A DNA stretch of 64,000 bases from Parapedobacter sp964498395 (GCA_964498395.1 CAZCHE010000001.1:558001-622000); one strand, 5' to 3'; shown: positions 7,599 through 18,283, counted from the first letter of the stretch. Notes: generated by a model not told the origin, from the letters alone. A program made the numbers and translations.

Positions 7599-9698
7599 TT
7601 AATACACCAAGGCCAGTCCCCCGTAGAAATTTCTCGGTGCGGCGGCATTGAAGAAGCGTCCACCGAAAGCGTTGATATCGTTTCCAAGGCTATACACCTC
7701 ATTGAGCAGGTTGTCCACCCCGGCAAACAGTTGCATCCGGAATCGATTTCCAAACGGTCGGTTCCAACTTAGTTTCGCCTGTACCAAATGATAGGGATCT
7801 GCAAATACAGAGTTGGCATCATTCAATGGAATAGCCGAGGTATAATTATGCATGATATAAGCTTCCAAACCCAACGGAAATAATGCAAGTACGTCCGTCA
7901 CCACGGACTCGGTCGGCACACCGGTCAACTTATTTCCCGTAAAATCATCCCCATTCAATTGGTAGTCACCGAACCTGAATCGGCTCCACGTAAAATTGGT
8001 GCCCACTTGTATGCCCCGTAATGCACCCGTCGTGCGCGGTTCGATGACCCAGGCCGAAGCGGACAATTCCACTCCCCGCTGCAGCACATTACCAGCATTG
8101 CTGAAAAATTCATCACCCGAATCCCGCAATTGACGGGTAATCGCGTCATCCATGCGGTAATAGTACACAGAGCCATCGACAGACACGCGGCGATTACTGG
8201 AATGCCAGCGAAGCCCCGTTTCGTAGTTCCATCCCTTTTCAGCCTCCAATGCCGTATTGACCACCTTATCCGATGGCCTTACCTCCGCTGTCGTCGGCGG
8301 AGAATACCCTTTGGATACAGATGCCCGCACAGCCAATTGATGATTGATTAAGTAGGACATAGCCACCCGTGGCATCCATTCGGCATCAAAGGACCGATCG
8401 ATGAAAGCAGCATCCCCATCTGGAAAAATAGACCGGAACGCATACCCATAACGATTCAAGCTTAACGAGGTCTCTACGAAAAATCGGCTACGAATGTCGG
8501 CACTTACACGGGCAAAATAGAAATGGTGTGCATTTTTGAATGCATCGGCGGCCTGTTCATCTCCCCTTACCCCGCCATTATTATCGTAGTTAAATATATC
8601 GGCACCTCCTCGCTGCCACTCCACACCGACATTGGTGCGCCATGAAAACACCCCTTCTTCCCCACCCTCATAATCCAAGTATGTACGAAAACCAACATTG
8701 TATTCATCTCGTATCTCATAATTCGTGATAAATGGATTCCTGAAATCGGTATGTAGACCAAAGACACTGGCCACATGCCTCAACTTCCCGATGAGCTTAG
8801 CATCATGAACCAGCCCGCCCACTAGGGTCTTGTTGACAATGCCTGCTTGCTGTTCCACTGCTCCGGGGATCGCGGGGGTGCTTGGACGAGCTAACCTGGG
8901 GTTTTCTGTATATTGAGCTTCGGTCAATCCACCGGGTGTACGGTACTGCAAATCCGAATAAAGGGCCAATAGGCGAAGTTCATTGGCTCCGCTATATTTC
9001 CAACGCTGCACGGTCTGAAACGACGCCCGCTTCATCGCGGAATTTTGCCGATATCCATCTGCACGCTGATAGGCCTGGTTAAAGCTAAACTGGTAGTTGG
9101 CCGAAGGCTTCATTGTCGTAGCCAGTTGCTGATGAAATAGCCCATATGATCCCCCATTAAACTGCAGGGAGCCTGTATTGACTTTATCTTCAGCCATTCC
9201 CTGTGGACGAATCAACACCACCCCTCCGGAATTGGCACCGAACAAACTGCCATCCGGACCTTTTAGTACTTCAATGACATCCATGCCGCCGGCATCAAGT
9301 AGATTCAAGTAAGTGTTACCTCCGGCATCTGTCAATGGTATCTCATCCAGATATACTTTTACATTGCGAACCCCGAAAGGCGAACGAAGTAAGCTACCCC
9401 GAAGTGATAACCGATAGCTGCCGGGCGATCGCTCCTCCATCCGAACCCCCGGGACCGTATTGATGGCCGGCAGCAACGTAGCGCCACTTTGGTTGCGCAA
9501 CGTATTGTTGTTAATGACGCCGGCGGAGGTGGTCAGACGCAGCAAGGGCTGTTCCACGAAATATGCTTTTACCACCACTTCTTCCAAGCTTGTGACCGTA
9601 TCTTGATGGGATTGCTGGGCAAAGGACGAAGAAATTAACTTTACAGCAAAAAAAACAGTGACAAGTGTCGACTTAACTACGTGTTGCATCGGCTCCAT
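7599..9698 (-). CDS. TonB-dependent receptor, PqqU-like
   Basis: A 699-aa outer-membrane receptor. From ATG at 9698 there is a signal peptide ending near SSSFAQQ, a TonB-box-like segment (SLEEVVVKAYF), a plug with LRGSLLRSPFGVRNVKVYLD and GPDGSLFGANSGGV, and a 22-strand barrel ending in the aromatic GGLALVY. There is no carboxypeptidase-like extension, so it is not a SusC. The plug and an extracellular stretch (TPGGLTEAQYTENP) recall E. coli YncD/PqqU, reported as a PQQ importer. That match is from memory and not tested. It closes an operon that encodes a PQQ-dependent dehydrogenase, which makes cofactor uptake a sensible guess; siderophore uptake remains possible. Confidence 0.8.
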   Translation of the reverse strand: MEPMQHVVKSTLVTVFFAVKLISSSFAQQSHQDTVTSLEEVVVKAYFVEQPLLRLTTSAGVINNNTLRNQSGATLLPAINTVPGVRMEERSPGSYRLSLRGSLLRSPFGVRNVKVYLDEIPLTDAGGNTYLNLLDAGGMDVIEVLKGPDGSLFGANSGGVVLIRPQGMAEDKVNTGSLQFNGGSYGLFHQQLATTMKPSANYQFSFNQAYQRADGYRQNSAMKRASFQTVQRWKYSGANELRLLALYSDLQYRTPGGLTEAQYTENPRLARPSTPAIPGAVEQQAGIVNKTLVGGLVHDAKLIGKLRHVASVFGLHTDFRNPFITNYEIRDEYNVGFRTYLDYEGGEEGVFSWRTNVGVEWQRGGADIFNYDNNGGVRGDEQAADAFKNAHHFYFARVSADIRSRFFVETSLSLNRYGYAFRSIFPDGDAAFIDRSFDAEWMPRVAMSYLINHQLAVRASVSKGYSPPTTAEVRPSDKVVNTALEAEKGWNYETGLRWHSSNRRVSVDGSVYYYRMDDAITRQLRDSGDEFFSNAGNVLQRGVELSASAWVIEPRTTGALRGIQVGTNFTWSRFRFGDYQLNGDDFTGNKLTGVPTESVVTDVLALFPLGLEAYIMHNYTSAIPLNDANSVFADPYHLVQAKLSWNRPFGNRFRMQLFAGVDNLLNEVYSLGNDINAFGGRFFNAAAPRNFYGGLALVY

Positions 9699-9774
9699 TC
9701 GTATAATTGATATCTTACCACACAAAATAACTGATATTTAATTGTTCTATCATGTAAAAAAGTATTATTTATCA

Positions 9775-10680
9775 CTAGTTTGCATAGATATCCCACTCGT
9801 GATTGAGCATGTTAACATCAAGTGCTCCGGTATAAACAAGCAAACGGTGCCGGATAACCTCGGTTTCGCCTTCCGCTATTTCCCAATCACCTAAGATAGC
9901 CCGACAGGGGCCAACACCGAGTTCTCGATCAACTCGCCAAGGCAGTGGGAAGTCTTTGTTTTCAGGGTGGTCAAATAGGGCAATGTGAGCGAAATCATCA
10001 CGACCATCGACCTGAATCCCTACATCCACCCAAGTAGCACGTTGTGCCTCCGCCTCCCCGTTGCGTTGGCCTACCGAGTTGATAGCTTCACCAGGTATGC
10101 CGGGGGACCAAGGCATCCTTAAAAAAAGCCCTCCAGCATAATATGATCCGACAGTAACCTTTGTCTTTGCTTTTCCATGCCATTCCAAATCGAGTATATA
10201 CTTTCCTTGCTCGATTTTCATCGACCAATTATATGTTTCCTGAAGGACAGGCTTTCCCTGCTCATCTAACAAATTATACACCGCTTGCCAAGCCACTTGG
10301 TTTTCATCCGTGCTTAGCACACTGGCAGAAACGTGCTGCCAGTGCGTTGCTTCTAAATTCCGAAAATAGTCACGTTCGTTCATGACCGTAAACCCCCAAT
10401 ACAATCCAGTTTGGTGTTTATGGTGATCAGGCCTGTATTCGGTGAGCACACCCTTACCATCAGGAGCCACAATCGGGTGAATATAAGGACGAAATCCGGT
10501 TCTTGCGTGATGAGTCAGTATCGCCTCGTTGCCGTTCTTGAAGACCGTTATTGTCCCTTCTGCTTTATCCTGGTGTATTGTTAACTGCTGCGCATGACTA
10601 GAAACAATCAACAGGTTTAAAAACAAAAGATTACAAAACATGATAATGGACAATTTTTTTGATGATTTCATAATTGACAT
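9775..10680 (-). CDS. Secreted PmoA / DUF6807 family protein
   Basis: A 301-aa protein with a signal peptide ending near SSHAQQ. The body shows the family pattern FRPYIHPI...TEYRPDHHKHQTGLYWG, followed by beta-rich sequence with GLFLRMPW and DHPENKDFPLPWRV. The name PmoA is historical and does not indicate methane oxidation. Members in Bacteroidota often lie among sugar oxidation and glycoside-degradation genes, and the enzymatic role is not firmly established. It follows the PQQ dehydrogenase by only 9 bp, so it probably acts in the same periplasmic pathway. The histidine-rich start of the domain may bind metal or substrate (inference). Confidence 0.8.
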   Translation of the reverse strand: MSIMKSSKKLSIIMFCNLLFLNLLIVSSHAQQLTIHQDKAEGTITVFKNGNEAILTHHARTGFRPYIHPIVAPDGKGVLTEYRPDHHKHQTGLYWGFTVMNERDYFRNLEATHWQHVSASVLSTDENQVAWQAVYNLLDEQGKPVLQETYNWSMKIEQGKYILDLEWHGKAKTKVTVGSYYAGGLFLRMPWSPGIPGEAINSVGQRNGEAEAQRATWVDVGIQVDGRDDFAHIALFDHPENKDFPLPWRVDRELGVGPCRAILGDWEIAEGETEVIRHRLLVYTGALDVNMLNHEWDIYAN

Positions 10681-10689
10681 TGTTTAAAT

Positions 10690-12948
10690 TTATGGAAGGG
10701 CGAAAGCCATGTAGGTATCACCTGATTTAGTACGTTGTTTTCCACCACCGCCGCAGGCAATCACGACAAATTGCCTGCCGTTAACTTCATAAACGGAGGG
10801 TGTGGCAATTCCAGCAGCAGGTAAATCCGCTTCCCAAAGTAATTCGCCAGTACGCTTATTGAATGCCCTGATTTTTTCATCTCTGGTGGCGCTAATGAAC
10901 AGGAGTCCTCCCGCAGTAACCGCAGAGCTTCCAAAATTCTCGCTGCCTGCATGTATACCCTTTGCTTTCAGTTCTGGATAATCGCCTATTGGTACCTTCC
11001 AAAGCTCTTCACCCGTTTCAAGACTCACAGCCGTCAGATGCCCCCATGGCGGCGCTACTGCAGGATACCCTTCTTTGGTCAAGAATTTACCACCCCTAAT
11101 CTGGTAAGGAAGGTCAAAGTAAGGATGCTTTTCCTTCTTTGCTTGAAGAAATGGTTCATTTTGCTTTTCTTCGAGATTCAACACATACGTTGCCAACGCT
11201 GTTTTTTCAGCTTCCGTCAAGTGACTGAATGGTGGCATCATATTATTTCTACCTGTATTAAGCAGGCCTATAAACGATGCTTCATCGAAGCGAATCTCCG
11301 GGTTCATATTGCTTTTCTTTTCTATGCCAACTAATGAGGGGTTGGTGCCCAATACCGGATTGGTTTCACCACCTCTCATGTCGTTGCCATGGCAACCTCT
11401 ACATAGCGTACGATACAGTGCCCTACCTGCTTCAACGTTCGTTGAAACCGAAACCGGTTGTTCATCTTTTATCTCCACCATGCTAATGACCCAAGGTGAT
11501 TCATTAGCGTTAATGTACATTACCCCCGTTTCTGGGTCGAAGGAAGGGCCTCCCCACTCAGCCCCACCATTTAGCCCCGGTATCTGGATCGTGCCGTTCA
11601 AGGATGGTGGGTTCCACATATTTCCGGTTTTGTATGTGGCTAAGCGCGCCTTGATGTCCTGGTATGATTCTTCACTAATTCCATCCCGCAGTAAGTCTTC
11701 TTCATTTAGCACCTGTCTTACGAATGGCTTAAAGAACGTGGGGACGGGCTGCGTGGGTGATAATTTTTCGCCATATAATTCGGATTCAACTGGTACCGCG
11801 ATGTCTTCAATGGGATGTACCGGTTTGCCTGTCACTCGATCAAACATGAAAATGAATCCTTGTTTGGTGATCTGAACGGCTACGTCAAGTGGCTTTCCGT
11901 CCTTTTTGATCGTAGCCAGTATCGGCGGCGTGGGCAAATCCCAGTCCCACACGTCATGGCGAACGGTTTGGTAATGCCAAATTAGCTTTCCTGTTGCAGC
12001 ATCTAATGCCAATGTTGAATTCGCGAACAGGTTGTCGCCATGACGTTTGCCCCCATAGAAATCATCGGTCGCAGAACCGGTGCCGGCAAAAACAATCCCT
12101 CTCTTTTCGTCCAAACTAAACCCTCCCCATACATTTGCTCCTCCAATGTATTGGTAAGCCTCTGGATCGTCCCAACTTTCGTACCCCAATTCCCCCGGTT
12201 GTGGGATGGTATGAAACCTCCAGCGTAGCTTACCCGTATGCACATCATAAGCGCGAATGTGGCCGGGTGCGGATTGCGCACCCTCTGCCACACGTGACCC
12301 AATAATGATCAAGTCTTTATAAACCACTCCCGGGCTGGTATTGGAAATATGAAGGTGATCGATATCTCGCCCCATATCATCGTGAAGGTCAATAAAGCCA
12401 TTCGTGCCGAACGACGTTATTGGTAACCCCGTAGCGGCATCGATACAATACATCAAATGCCCACCGCCAGGATTGTAAAATATACGATGGTTTCCATCCT
12501 TCCCCTTATGAACTGCCAACCCCCTTGAGATGTGTGTGGAAAAAGCGACGTCACCCCGCCCCATGTTGCTACCACGTAATGGCAGATAAACCGGGTCGAA
12601 CTCCCATTTTTCCTCGCCAGTCGCTGCATCTATTGCAAACAACTTCAACTGCGGCGAAAGACCATACAGGACATTATCGATGATAATCGGGTTTACCTTC
12701 ATATCACTTCTATTCGTGGAATCAGCGTCTCCAGTGGAATATATCCAAGCCACTTGGAGATCAGTCACATTAGTGGTATCTATCTGTGTTAAACTGGAGT
12801 ACTTTATATTTTCACCTGTTCCACCATAAACCTCCCACTTATCATAAGAAGTACCTGTGTGCGATGTACACGCTAAACAAAAGACCAGAATGATAATACA
12901 TTGGAACTTTGCTAATCGGTTGGTCATCAATTTATTGAATTTTTGCAT
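10690..12948 (-). CDS. PQQ-dependent dehydrogenase with inserted cytochrome c domain
   Basis: A 752-aa exported lipoprotein-like protein: the N-terminal hydrophobic segment ends at VFCLACTS. The body is an eight-bladed quinoprotein propeller with repeated tryptophan-docking motifs (ATGEEKWEF, HTGKLRWRF, ATGKLIWHY, ETGEELWKV, RTGELLWEA). A heme c site CRGCH (Cys516, Cys519, His520) sits in a ~100-aa cytochrome domain placed before the last blades, so the propeller is interrupted. The family oxidises alcohols or sugars in the periplasm and passes electrons through the heme to the respiratory chain. The substrate is unknown. No pqqABCDE genes occur in the window, so PQQ must come from elsewhere in the genome or from outside the cell. 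Confidence 0.9.
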   Translation of the reverse strand: MQKFNKLMTNRLAKFQCIIILVFCLACTSHTGTSYDKWEVYGGTGENIKYSSLTQIDTTNVTDLQVAWIYSTGDADSTNRSDMKVNPIIIDNVLYGLSPQLKLFAIDAATGEEKWEFDPVYLPLRGSNMGRGDVAFSTHISRGLAVHKGKDGNHRIFYNPGGGHLMYCIDAATGLPITSFGTNGFIDLHDDMGRDIDHLHISNTSPGVVYKDLIIIGSRVAEGAQSAPGHIRAYDVHTGKLRWRFHTIPQPGELGYESWDDPEAYQYIGGANVWGGFSLDEKRGIVFAGTGSATDDFYGGKRHGDNLFANSTLALDAATGKLIWHYQTVRHDVWDWDLPTPPILATIKKDGKPLDVAVQITKQGFIFMFDRVTGKPVHPIEDIAVPVESELYGEKLSPTQPVPTFFKPFVRQVLNEEDLLRDGISEESYQDIKARLATYKTGNMWNPPSLNGTIQIPGLNGGAEWGGPSFDPETGVMYINANESPWVISMVEIKDEQPVSVSTNVEAGRALYRTLCRGCHGNDMRGGETNPVLGTNPSLVGIEKKSNMNPEIRFDEASFIGLLNTGRNNMMPPFSHLTEAEKTALATYVLNLEEKQNEPFLQAKKEKHPYFDLPYQIRGGKFLTKEGYPAVAPPWGHLTAVSLETGEELWKVPIGDYPELKAKGIHAGSENFGSSAVTAGGLLFISATRDEKIRAFNKRTGELLWEADLPAAGIATPSVYEVNGRQFVVIACGGGGKQRTKSGDTYMAFALP

Positions 12949-12974
12949 GTCTATTCGTTGTTTTTACCACAAGA

Positions 12975-14666
12975 TTAGTTGTAACCCGGGTTTTGTGTCA
13001 ATACCGATACGCCATCCTTGACAGAAAGGTCAATCTGCCTTTGGGGTATTGGCCAAATTTCATGCTGACCAACGGAAAAGGACTTATCTCTCAGGTGCTC
13101 CATTACTCCGCCCTCTACTTCAAAATATTTGTTCAATACAGGGCCTGCAATCCCCCAACGAACCAAATCAAAGAAGCGATAGCCCTCCATTGCCAGTTCA
13201 ATACGAATTTCATGTTGAATCGCCTTTCTAGCGTATTCTTGTGAAGGGAAGGTGAATGTATAGGGTTCAACTTTGTAATTTGCGGCCGGCGTGCCATTAT
13301 CGAATCGGACGACTTCCGAGTTCTTGGCGCGGTTGCGAATCAGGTTCACGAGATTGGTTGCTTCTTGAAGGCTACCAACTTCTGCTTCGCATTCGGCAAG
13401 CCACAGGATTACGTGACTTAATTTAAACTTACGATAGTTATTGGCATTTAAAAAAGGTCGACCGGTAGTACTGGAAAGACTACCTTGTTCCGATCGCTTA
13501 AACATCGCTTTTTTGTTAATATAGGGTCCGCCATTACTGACGTTTCTTATCCAAACATGCCCTTGATGAATCCCCCAATCCAGGTAAGGTACCCCTGGTC
13601 GGCCAATAGAATGATCCAAACGCGGATCTACCGGATCCGTATAGAGAACGGAAGAACCCGTTGGGGAATGGGGCAGAATATCATCCAGCGAGTAAATATC
13701 ATCCAATAGCGGTAATCCGGATTCGTCAACTCGGTAAGCGCTCACTAAACTATGTGAGGGTTGGTAAAAACCGCTTGACCCCATGAAATGGGGCCCATTG
13801 ATTCCGTCACCTAACCCGGCATTCGGAGAGTTATTAAACCCATCATTCACAGCATATTGAATTTCGAAAATAGACTCTTCATTGTTATTGTGAGCAATCA
13901 AATAGTTCATTTCATAACTTGGCATCAGTGAGAATCCACCATTGAGGTATACGTCTTGCAATAATAATCTCGCTTCAGCAAATTTCTGCTGATACATGTA
14001 GATACGGGCCAAATACGTTTTTGCAGCCCATTGAGACGCCCTACCCTTGTCGCCCCAGGATGGTGGAAGATGTTCGGCAGCAAATGACATGTCTGCCTCT
14101 ATTTCTGGCCACAAAAAATGATCATTGGCTACATGTCCGGGGTTTTCAGTATGCTCATCGATATAGGGCACTTTCCCGTGCACTATGGTTAGCTCAAAGT
14201 AAAAATGAGCGCGTAAGAAACGCGCCTGGGCTTCCGCTTGGTTTCGCTCTATTTCCGTCATATCTTGGGCGCGGCCAATAGCCAATATTACCTCATTTGT
14301 CCTTGATACGCCATCGTAGAGTACCGCCCAATGGTTTGCAACATATAGATTTTCAGCATCGACAAAGAAGCCCTCAATCATATTGATCTGGCTTTGGTCT
14401 CCAGGGTTCGAGCCTTTGTAAGCGTCATCAGACGCGACTCCGCCCCAAACCCAATTGGTTACGGCGCTCGCCCATCCATCTCCCGTCCTTCCGTTTACGC
14501 CATCCACTACAGCGTAAGCTCCGATCAGCAGCGATTCTACACCTGTTTTAGAGGAGAATGAGTCTTCGTATGCCTGCCCTTTCGGCTTAATCTCAAACCA
14601 TCCATCAGCACAAGAACTAAAAATGATTGTGATGACTATAAGTTTAATTTTTATTAGCTTATTCAT
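12975..14666 (-). CDS. RagB/SusD family nutrient-binding outer-membrane lipoprotein
   Basis: A 563-aa surface lipoprotein with a short N-terminal hydrophobic stretch ending in FSSCAD. The sequence has tetratricopeptide-like helices (AEAQARFLRAHFYFELTIVHG, split here as RFLRAHFYFEL) and the conserved C-terminal region with RIELAMEGYRFFDLVRWG and GYN at the end, typical of SusD. It forms the lid of the SusC transporter encoded 26 bp upstream and captures the substrate at the cell surface. The ligand cannot be told from sequence. Confidence 0.95.
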   Translation of the reverse strand: MNKLIKIKLIVITIIFSSCADGWFEIKPKGQAYEDSFSSKTGVESLLIGAYAVVDGVNGRTGDGWASAVTNWVWGGVASDDAYKGSNPGDQSQINMIEGFFVDAENLYVANHWAVLYDGVSRTNEVILAIGRAQDMTEIERNQAEAQARFLRAHFYFELTIVHGKVPYIDEHTENPGHVANDHFLWPEIEADMSFAAEHLPPSWGDKGRASQWAAKTYLARIYMYQQKFAEARLLLQDVYLNGGFSLMPSYEMNYLIAHNNNEESIFEIQYAVNDGFNNSPNAGLGDGINGPHFMGSSGFYQPSHSLVSAYRVDESGLPLLDDIYSLDDILPHSPTGSSVLYTDPVDPRLDHSIGRPGVPYLDWGIHQGHVWIRNVSNGGPYINKKAMFKRSEQGSLSSTTGRPFLNANNYRKFKLSHVILWLAECEAEVGSLQEATNLVNLIRNRAKNSEVVRFDNGTPAANYKVEPYTFTFPSQEYARKAIQHEIRIELAMEGYRFFDLVRWGIAGPVLNKYFEVEGGVMEHLRDKSFSVGQHEIWPIPQRQIDLSVKDGVSVLTQNPGYN

Positions 14667-14692
14667 GATAAAGGTATTTAAAAACAGTGATT

Positions 14693-17600
14693 TTATAAAC
14701 TTAAATTGACACCAAACATGAAGGTCTGGGAAGTTGGGTACACACCTCCATCGACTCCCATATGCCGATCATTGCCTATCGTCACTTCAGGGTCGAGTCC
14801 GCTGTATCGGGTAATCGTGAATAAATTGTTGGCTTGTACGTATACGCGTAGGCGATTCAGACTTAGTCGTTGAGAAACTGCTGTGGGGAGGCTATAGCCC
14901 AATTGCAGGTCCTTCATACGGAAATAGGAACCATCTTCAACAAAAAAGGATGAAGGTTTTTGCATGGGTGCATCTTCTCGAATGGCAATCGGAACGGTGA
15001 TGACATCTCCGTTAGCATAACGCTCAGGCGTCCACGACTCATATAACCGTTCCCTTTTCCGATTACCCTCAAAAAGGTTGAATAATGTCCATCGATTGGT
15101 ATAGTTAATCAATTGGTTGCCAACAACACCTTGGAAAAACATGGTCATATCCCAATTTTTGTACTGGACATCCAAATTAAAACCGTAGTTGAAATCAGGA
15201 TGTGGGCTTCCGATAAACGTACGGTCATCCGGTGTGATTCTACCATCTCCATTTACATCTCGGTATTTGAGCACCCCTGGCCTGCTATAAGCATCAAATC
15301 CATTAATATCCGGATTATATTTGGGATGTGCATTCACCTCTTCATCCGTGTTAAAAATTCCATCCACCACATAACCGAAGAAGGAAGAAATGGGCTGACC
15401 GGAGACCGATGCGGTATACACCTCTTCGCGAAGGCTGTTTCCAAACCGGATTTCATTTGGGTTATCATTGAGCCGTATCACTTTATTTCGGTAATGGGAA
15501 ACATTTGCGCTGATTTTGTACTGAAAGTCTTTCCCAATCTCATCTCGGTAATTCAATATTAAATCAAATCCACGATTCTCCATCTCACCAATATTAACAG
15601 ATGGCAACACTAACCCTCCCCAGGTATCTGGTCGGGAATCAGGGTAAAGCATATTCGTTGTTAAACGGCTAAATACATCGAGATTGACTTCCAGTTTGTA
15701 GTTGAACAAGGAAACATCCAAGCCAACGTTCGAAGTGGTTGTTGCTTCCCATTTAGCATCAGGGTTGCCTAGCGTAAACTTATGAAAGCCTGCTTGGGAG
15801 CTTGTATTGCTTGATCCTGTGATGTTATAATAGGACGCTGATCCGTTTGCTCGATAGGTGCTGTATGAATTGTAATTACCAACATTGTCATTCCCATTTT
15901 TCCCCCAACCGATCCTTACTTTTAAATCGCTCAATACCGCTATATCGCGTAAGAACTGCTCTTCGGATAGACGCCACCCGGCAGACAGTGCAGGGAATGT
16001 GCCCCAGCGATTTGCTGCTGAAAACCGAGAAGACCCATCCCTCCGAATGACCCCTTCAAAAAGGTATTTGCCTTGGTAATCATAGTTGACTCGTGTAAAA
16101 TACGAAAACAACTTCCACTCATCGAAGCTACCGCCGTTTGTAAAATCCCTTTCCCCGGCGTTTAACACCATATAGTCGGTGTCAGTGAAGGCAAACGTAG
16201 AACGGGCTCCGTTAAAAAAGTCACTTCTGTTGCTCAGTGCCTCTGAACCCAAAAGGAAATTCAGTCGGTGCCCTTCACCGAGTGTATTGGTGTAATTCAA
16301 GGTATTTGCCCAATTATACTGCAAGCCACCACTATAGCTTTCATTCAGTCTGCTGGTGTAGTTTGTTTGTACGTATTCTGGATCCATCAAGGTCCGGTCT
16401 TTTGAGCGATTATTGGTATAATCGATACCCAATAATGATTTCAGTGTGATATTATCGCCGATCTTTACTTGCACATGGGTATTGGCAAGTATTCGGCCTA
16501 TTTGTGAGAAGTCATCTTTATTCCGGTAAAGTGTGGCTAGCGGGTTATATGCATTTCCGGTGCCCGGCACTTGACTTCCAGCAAAATTCCCCCTAATATC
16601 ATAAACCGGAACAATCGGATGCATCCGATGTGCCATCGAAACAGGGTTGTATTCGTCGTTATTGCCAAAACCATTTCGATCGGTGTAGGTAGCTCCCAAA
16701 TTCTGGCCAACTTCTAACCAGTTCGTCACCTGTAAATTTGAATTCATACGAAGTGCAAACCGCTCAAAACCCGTATACCTAGCAATTCCTTGTTGATCCA
16801 TGTAGCCTGCGGATACCGCATACGTTGACCGGTCTCCACCCCCACTCAACGATAGGTTATATTCCTGTATTGGTGCAACGGCAAATATCTCATCGTACCA
16901 TCGGGTTCCCTCCTTATTTGCACGGGTAATTCCATAGTAGGGACGTGGGTAGCTGTATAGGCTTTCGTCAACTTCGCCCTCCATTCTCCGTGCTGGAAAT
17001 ATATAATCGGGAATCGTCGGGTTTTCTCCATACCCATACTGCAAATCGCCCCATCCCGGGCTTGCGGTGGTGAGACCGATATTCCTGTTTTCAAGCCACA
17101 GCAGTTCACCTAATTCTTGCGTATTCAACAAGTCCAGCTGGTTGGTCGCTCGTTGCAATCCATAGCGTGCATCGAAGTTCAACGTCGGTTTGCCTTGTTT
17201 ACCTTGTTTTGTGGTGATGACAACAACGCCATTAGCGGCTCTTGATCCATAAATCGCCGAAGAAGATGCATCTTTAAGTACCGTCATCGATTCGATATCA
17301 TTTGGATTGATATTGGCTAGTCCTCCGGTGGTAGGCACCCCATCCACAATGTATAATGGATCATTATTATTAATCGATCCAATACCCCTGATCCGAACCG
17401 ATGCAACACCCCCGGGCGAATTGTTGCCAGTCACTGTTACACCGGCAACCCGTCCTTGTAAACGAGCAGCGGCATCACCTGTTGGGATAGCCCTTAATTC
17501 GGCTTCATTGATGGAGGCAACTGCACCGGTAAGCGTTTTCTTTTGTTGTACACCATATCCAACCACGACCACTTCATCTAAATCACTTACCAGGGTTTGA

Positions 17601-18217
17601 AGTGCCGCATTCACGATAGTGGACGTTCCAACTACGATCTCCCGAGGCTGGTATCCCACGATAGTAAAAACAAGTACCTCTCCATGTTGAGGAATAGTAA
17701 TCTGGTAGTTTCCGAGAACGTTGGTGGTCGTGGCAATCGTTGTGCCTTTTACACTTACGGTTACACCTTCTAGCGGTTCTCCCAACTCATCCGTTATACG
17801 TCCGTTAACTGTTCGCTCTTGAGTTTGCACGATAGCTGTCGTTCTTTTTGCTTCGTGTTCCCTCGGATGAATCAAAACGGTTGTGTTCTCAACTTGATAT
17901 GTCAAGGGCTGATCGGCAAAGCACGCTTCTAGCACTTTCTGCAACGGGACGTCACGAAAGTTGAGGTCGACTAGCTTGGTTTCCTTTAAATGTGCACTGT
18001 TGTAAAGAAAGTCATAACCCGTTTGTTGTTGGATTTGCTCCAAAACGTGTGCAATAGAAGCTTTTCTAACATTGATTGTGACATTTTGTGCATACCCTCT
18101 CGCACCGACTTGCAGACTTAAAGTAGTCAGCAAAATAATGACAAGCTTCATCGTTAACAATAATTTGAAGATAAATTGCCACTGATTGCGGCAAAATTCA
18201 ATAGAAGTTTTATACAT
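14693..18217 (-). CDS. SusC/RagA family TonB-linked outer-membrane transporter with STN domain
   Basis: A 1174-aa protein. After a signal peptide (~1-44) comes a secretin/TonB short N-terminal (STN) domain (~45-115), which touches a FecR anti-sigma factor in the periplasm. Next are a carboxypeptidase-D-like beta-sandwich (~135-215, VNGRITDELGEPLEGVTV), the plug with VVVGYGVQQKKTLTGAV and the RIRGIGSINNNDPLYIVDG stretch, and a long barrel. Together with SusD it forms an outer-membrane import pump. The STN domain, and the sigma and FecR genes just upstream, indicate that substrate binding induces the locus by trans-envelope signalling. Confidence 0.95.
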   Translation of the reverse strand: MYKTSIEFCRNQWQFIFKLLLTMKLVIILLTTLSLQVGARGYAQNVTINVRKASIAHVLEQIQQQTGYDFLYNSAHLKETKLVDLNFRDVPLQKVLEACFADQPLTYQVENTTVLIHPREHEAKRTTAIVQTQERTVNGRITDELGEPLEGVTVSVKGTTIATTTNVLGNYQITIPQHGEVLVFTIVGYQPREIVVGTSTIVNAALQTLVSDLDEVVVVGYGVQQKKTLTGAVASINEAELRAIPTGDAAARLQGRVAGVTVTGNNSPGGVASVRIRGIGSINNNDPLYIVDGVPTTGGLANINPNDIESMTVLKDASSSAIYGSRAANGVVVITTKQGKQGKPTLNFDARYGLQRATNQLDLLNTQELGELLWLENRNIGLTTASPGWGDLQYGYGENPTIPDYIFPARRMEGEVDESLYSYPRPYYGITRANKEGTRWYDEIFAVAPIQEYNLSLSGGGDRSTYAVSAGYMDQQGIARYTGFERFALRMNSNLQVTNWLEVGQNLGATYTDRNGFGNNDEYNPVSMAHRMHPIVPVYDIRGNFAGSQVPGTGNAYNPLATLYRNKDDFSQIGRILANTHVQVKIGDNITLKSLLGIDYTNNRSKDRTLMDPEYVQTNYTSRLNESYSGGLQYNWANTLNYTNTLGEGHRLNFLLGSEALSNRSDFFNGARSTFAFTDTDYMVLNAGERDFTNGGSFDEWKLFSYFTRVNYDYQGKYLFEGVIRRDGSSRFSAANRWGTFPALSAGWRLSEEQFLRDIAVLSDLKVRIGWGKNGNDNVGNYNSYSTYRANGSASYYNITGSSNTSSQAGFHKFTLGNPDAKWEATTTSNVGLDVSLFNYKLEVNLDVFSRLTTNMLYPDSRPDTWGGLVLPSVNIGEMENRGFDLILNYRDEIGKDFQYKISANVSHYRNKVIRLNDNPNEIRFGNSLREEVYTASVSGQPISSFFGYVVDGIFNTDEEVNAHPKYNPDINGFDAYSRPGVLKYRDVNGDGRITPDDRTFIGSPHPDFNYGFNLDVQYKNWDMTMFFQGVVGNQLINYTNRWTLFNLFEGNRKRERLYESWTPERYANGDVITVPIAIREDAPMQKPSSFFVEDGSYFRMKDLQLGYSLPTAVSQRLSLNRLRVYVQANNLFTITRYSGLDPEVTIGNDRHMGVDGGVYPTSQTFMFGVNLSL

Positions 18218-18283
18218 TTGGTGAAATGTTTGGTTAATAATTGGTTCTTTTCCCTAAGATATTGATTCCATGACCAACATGTA

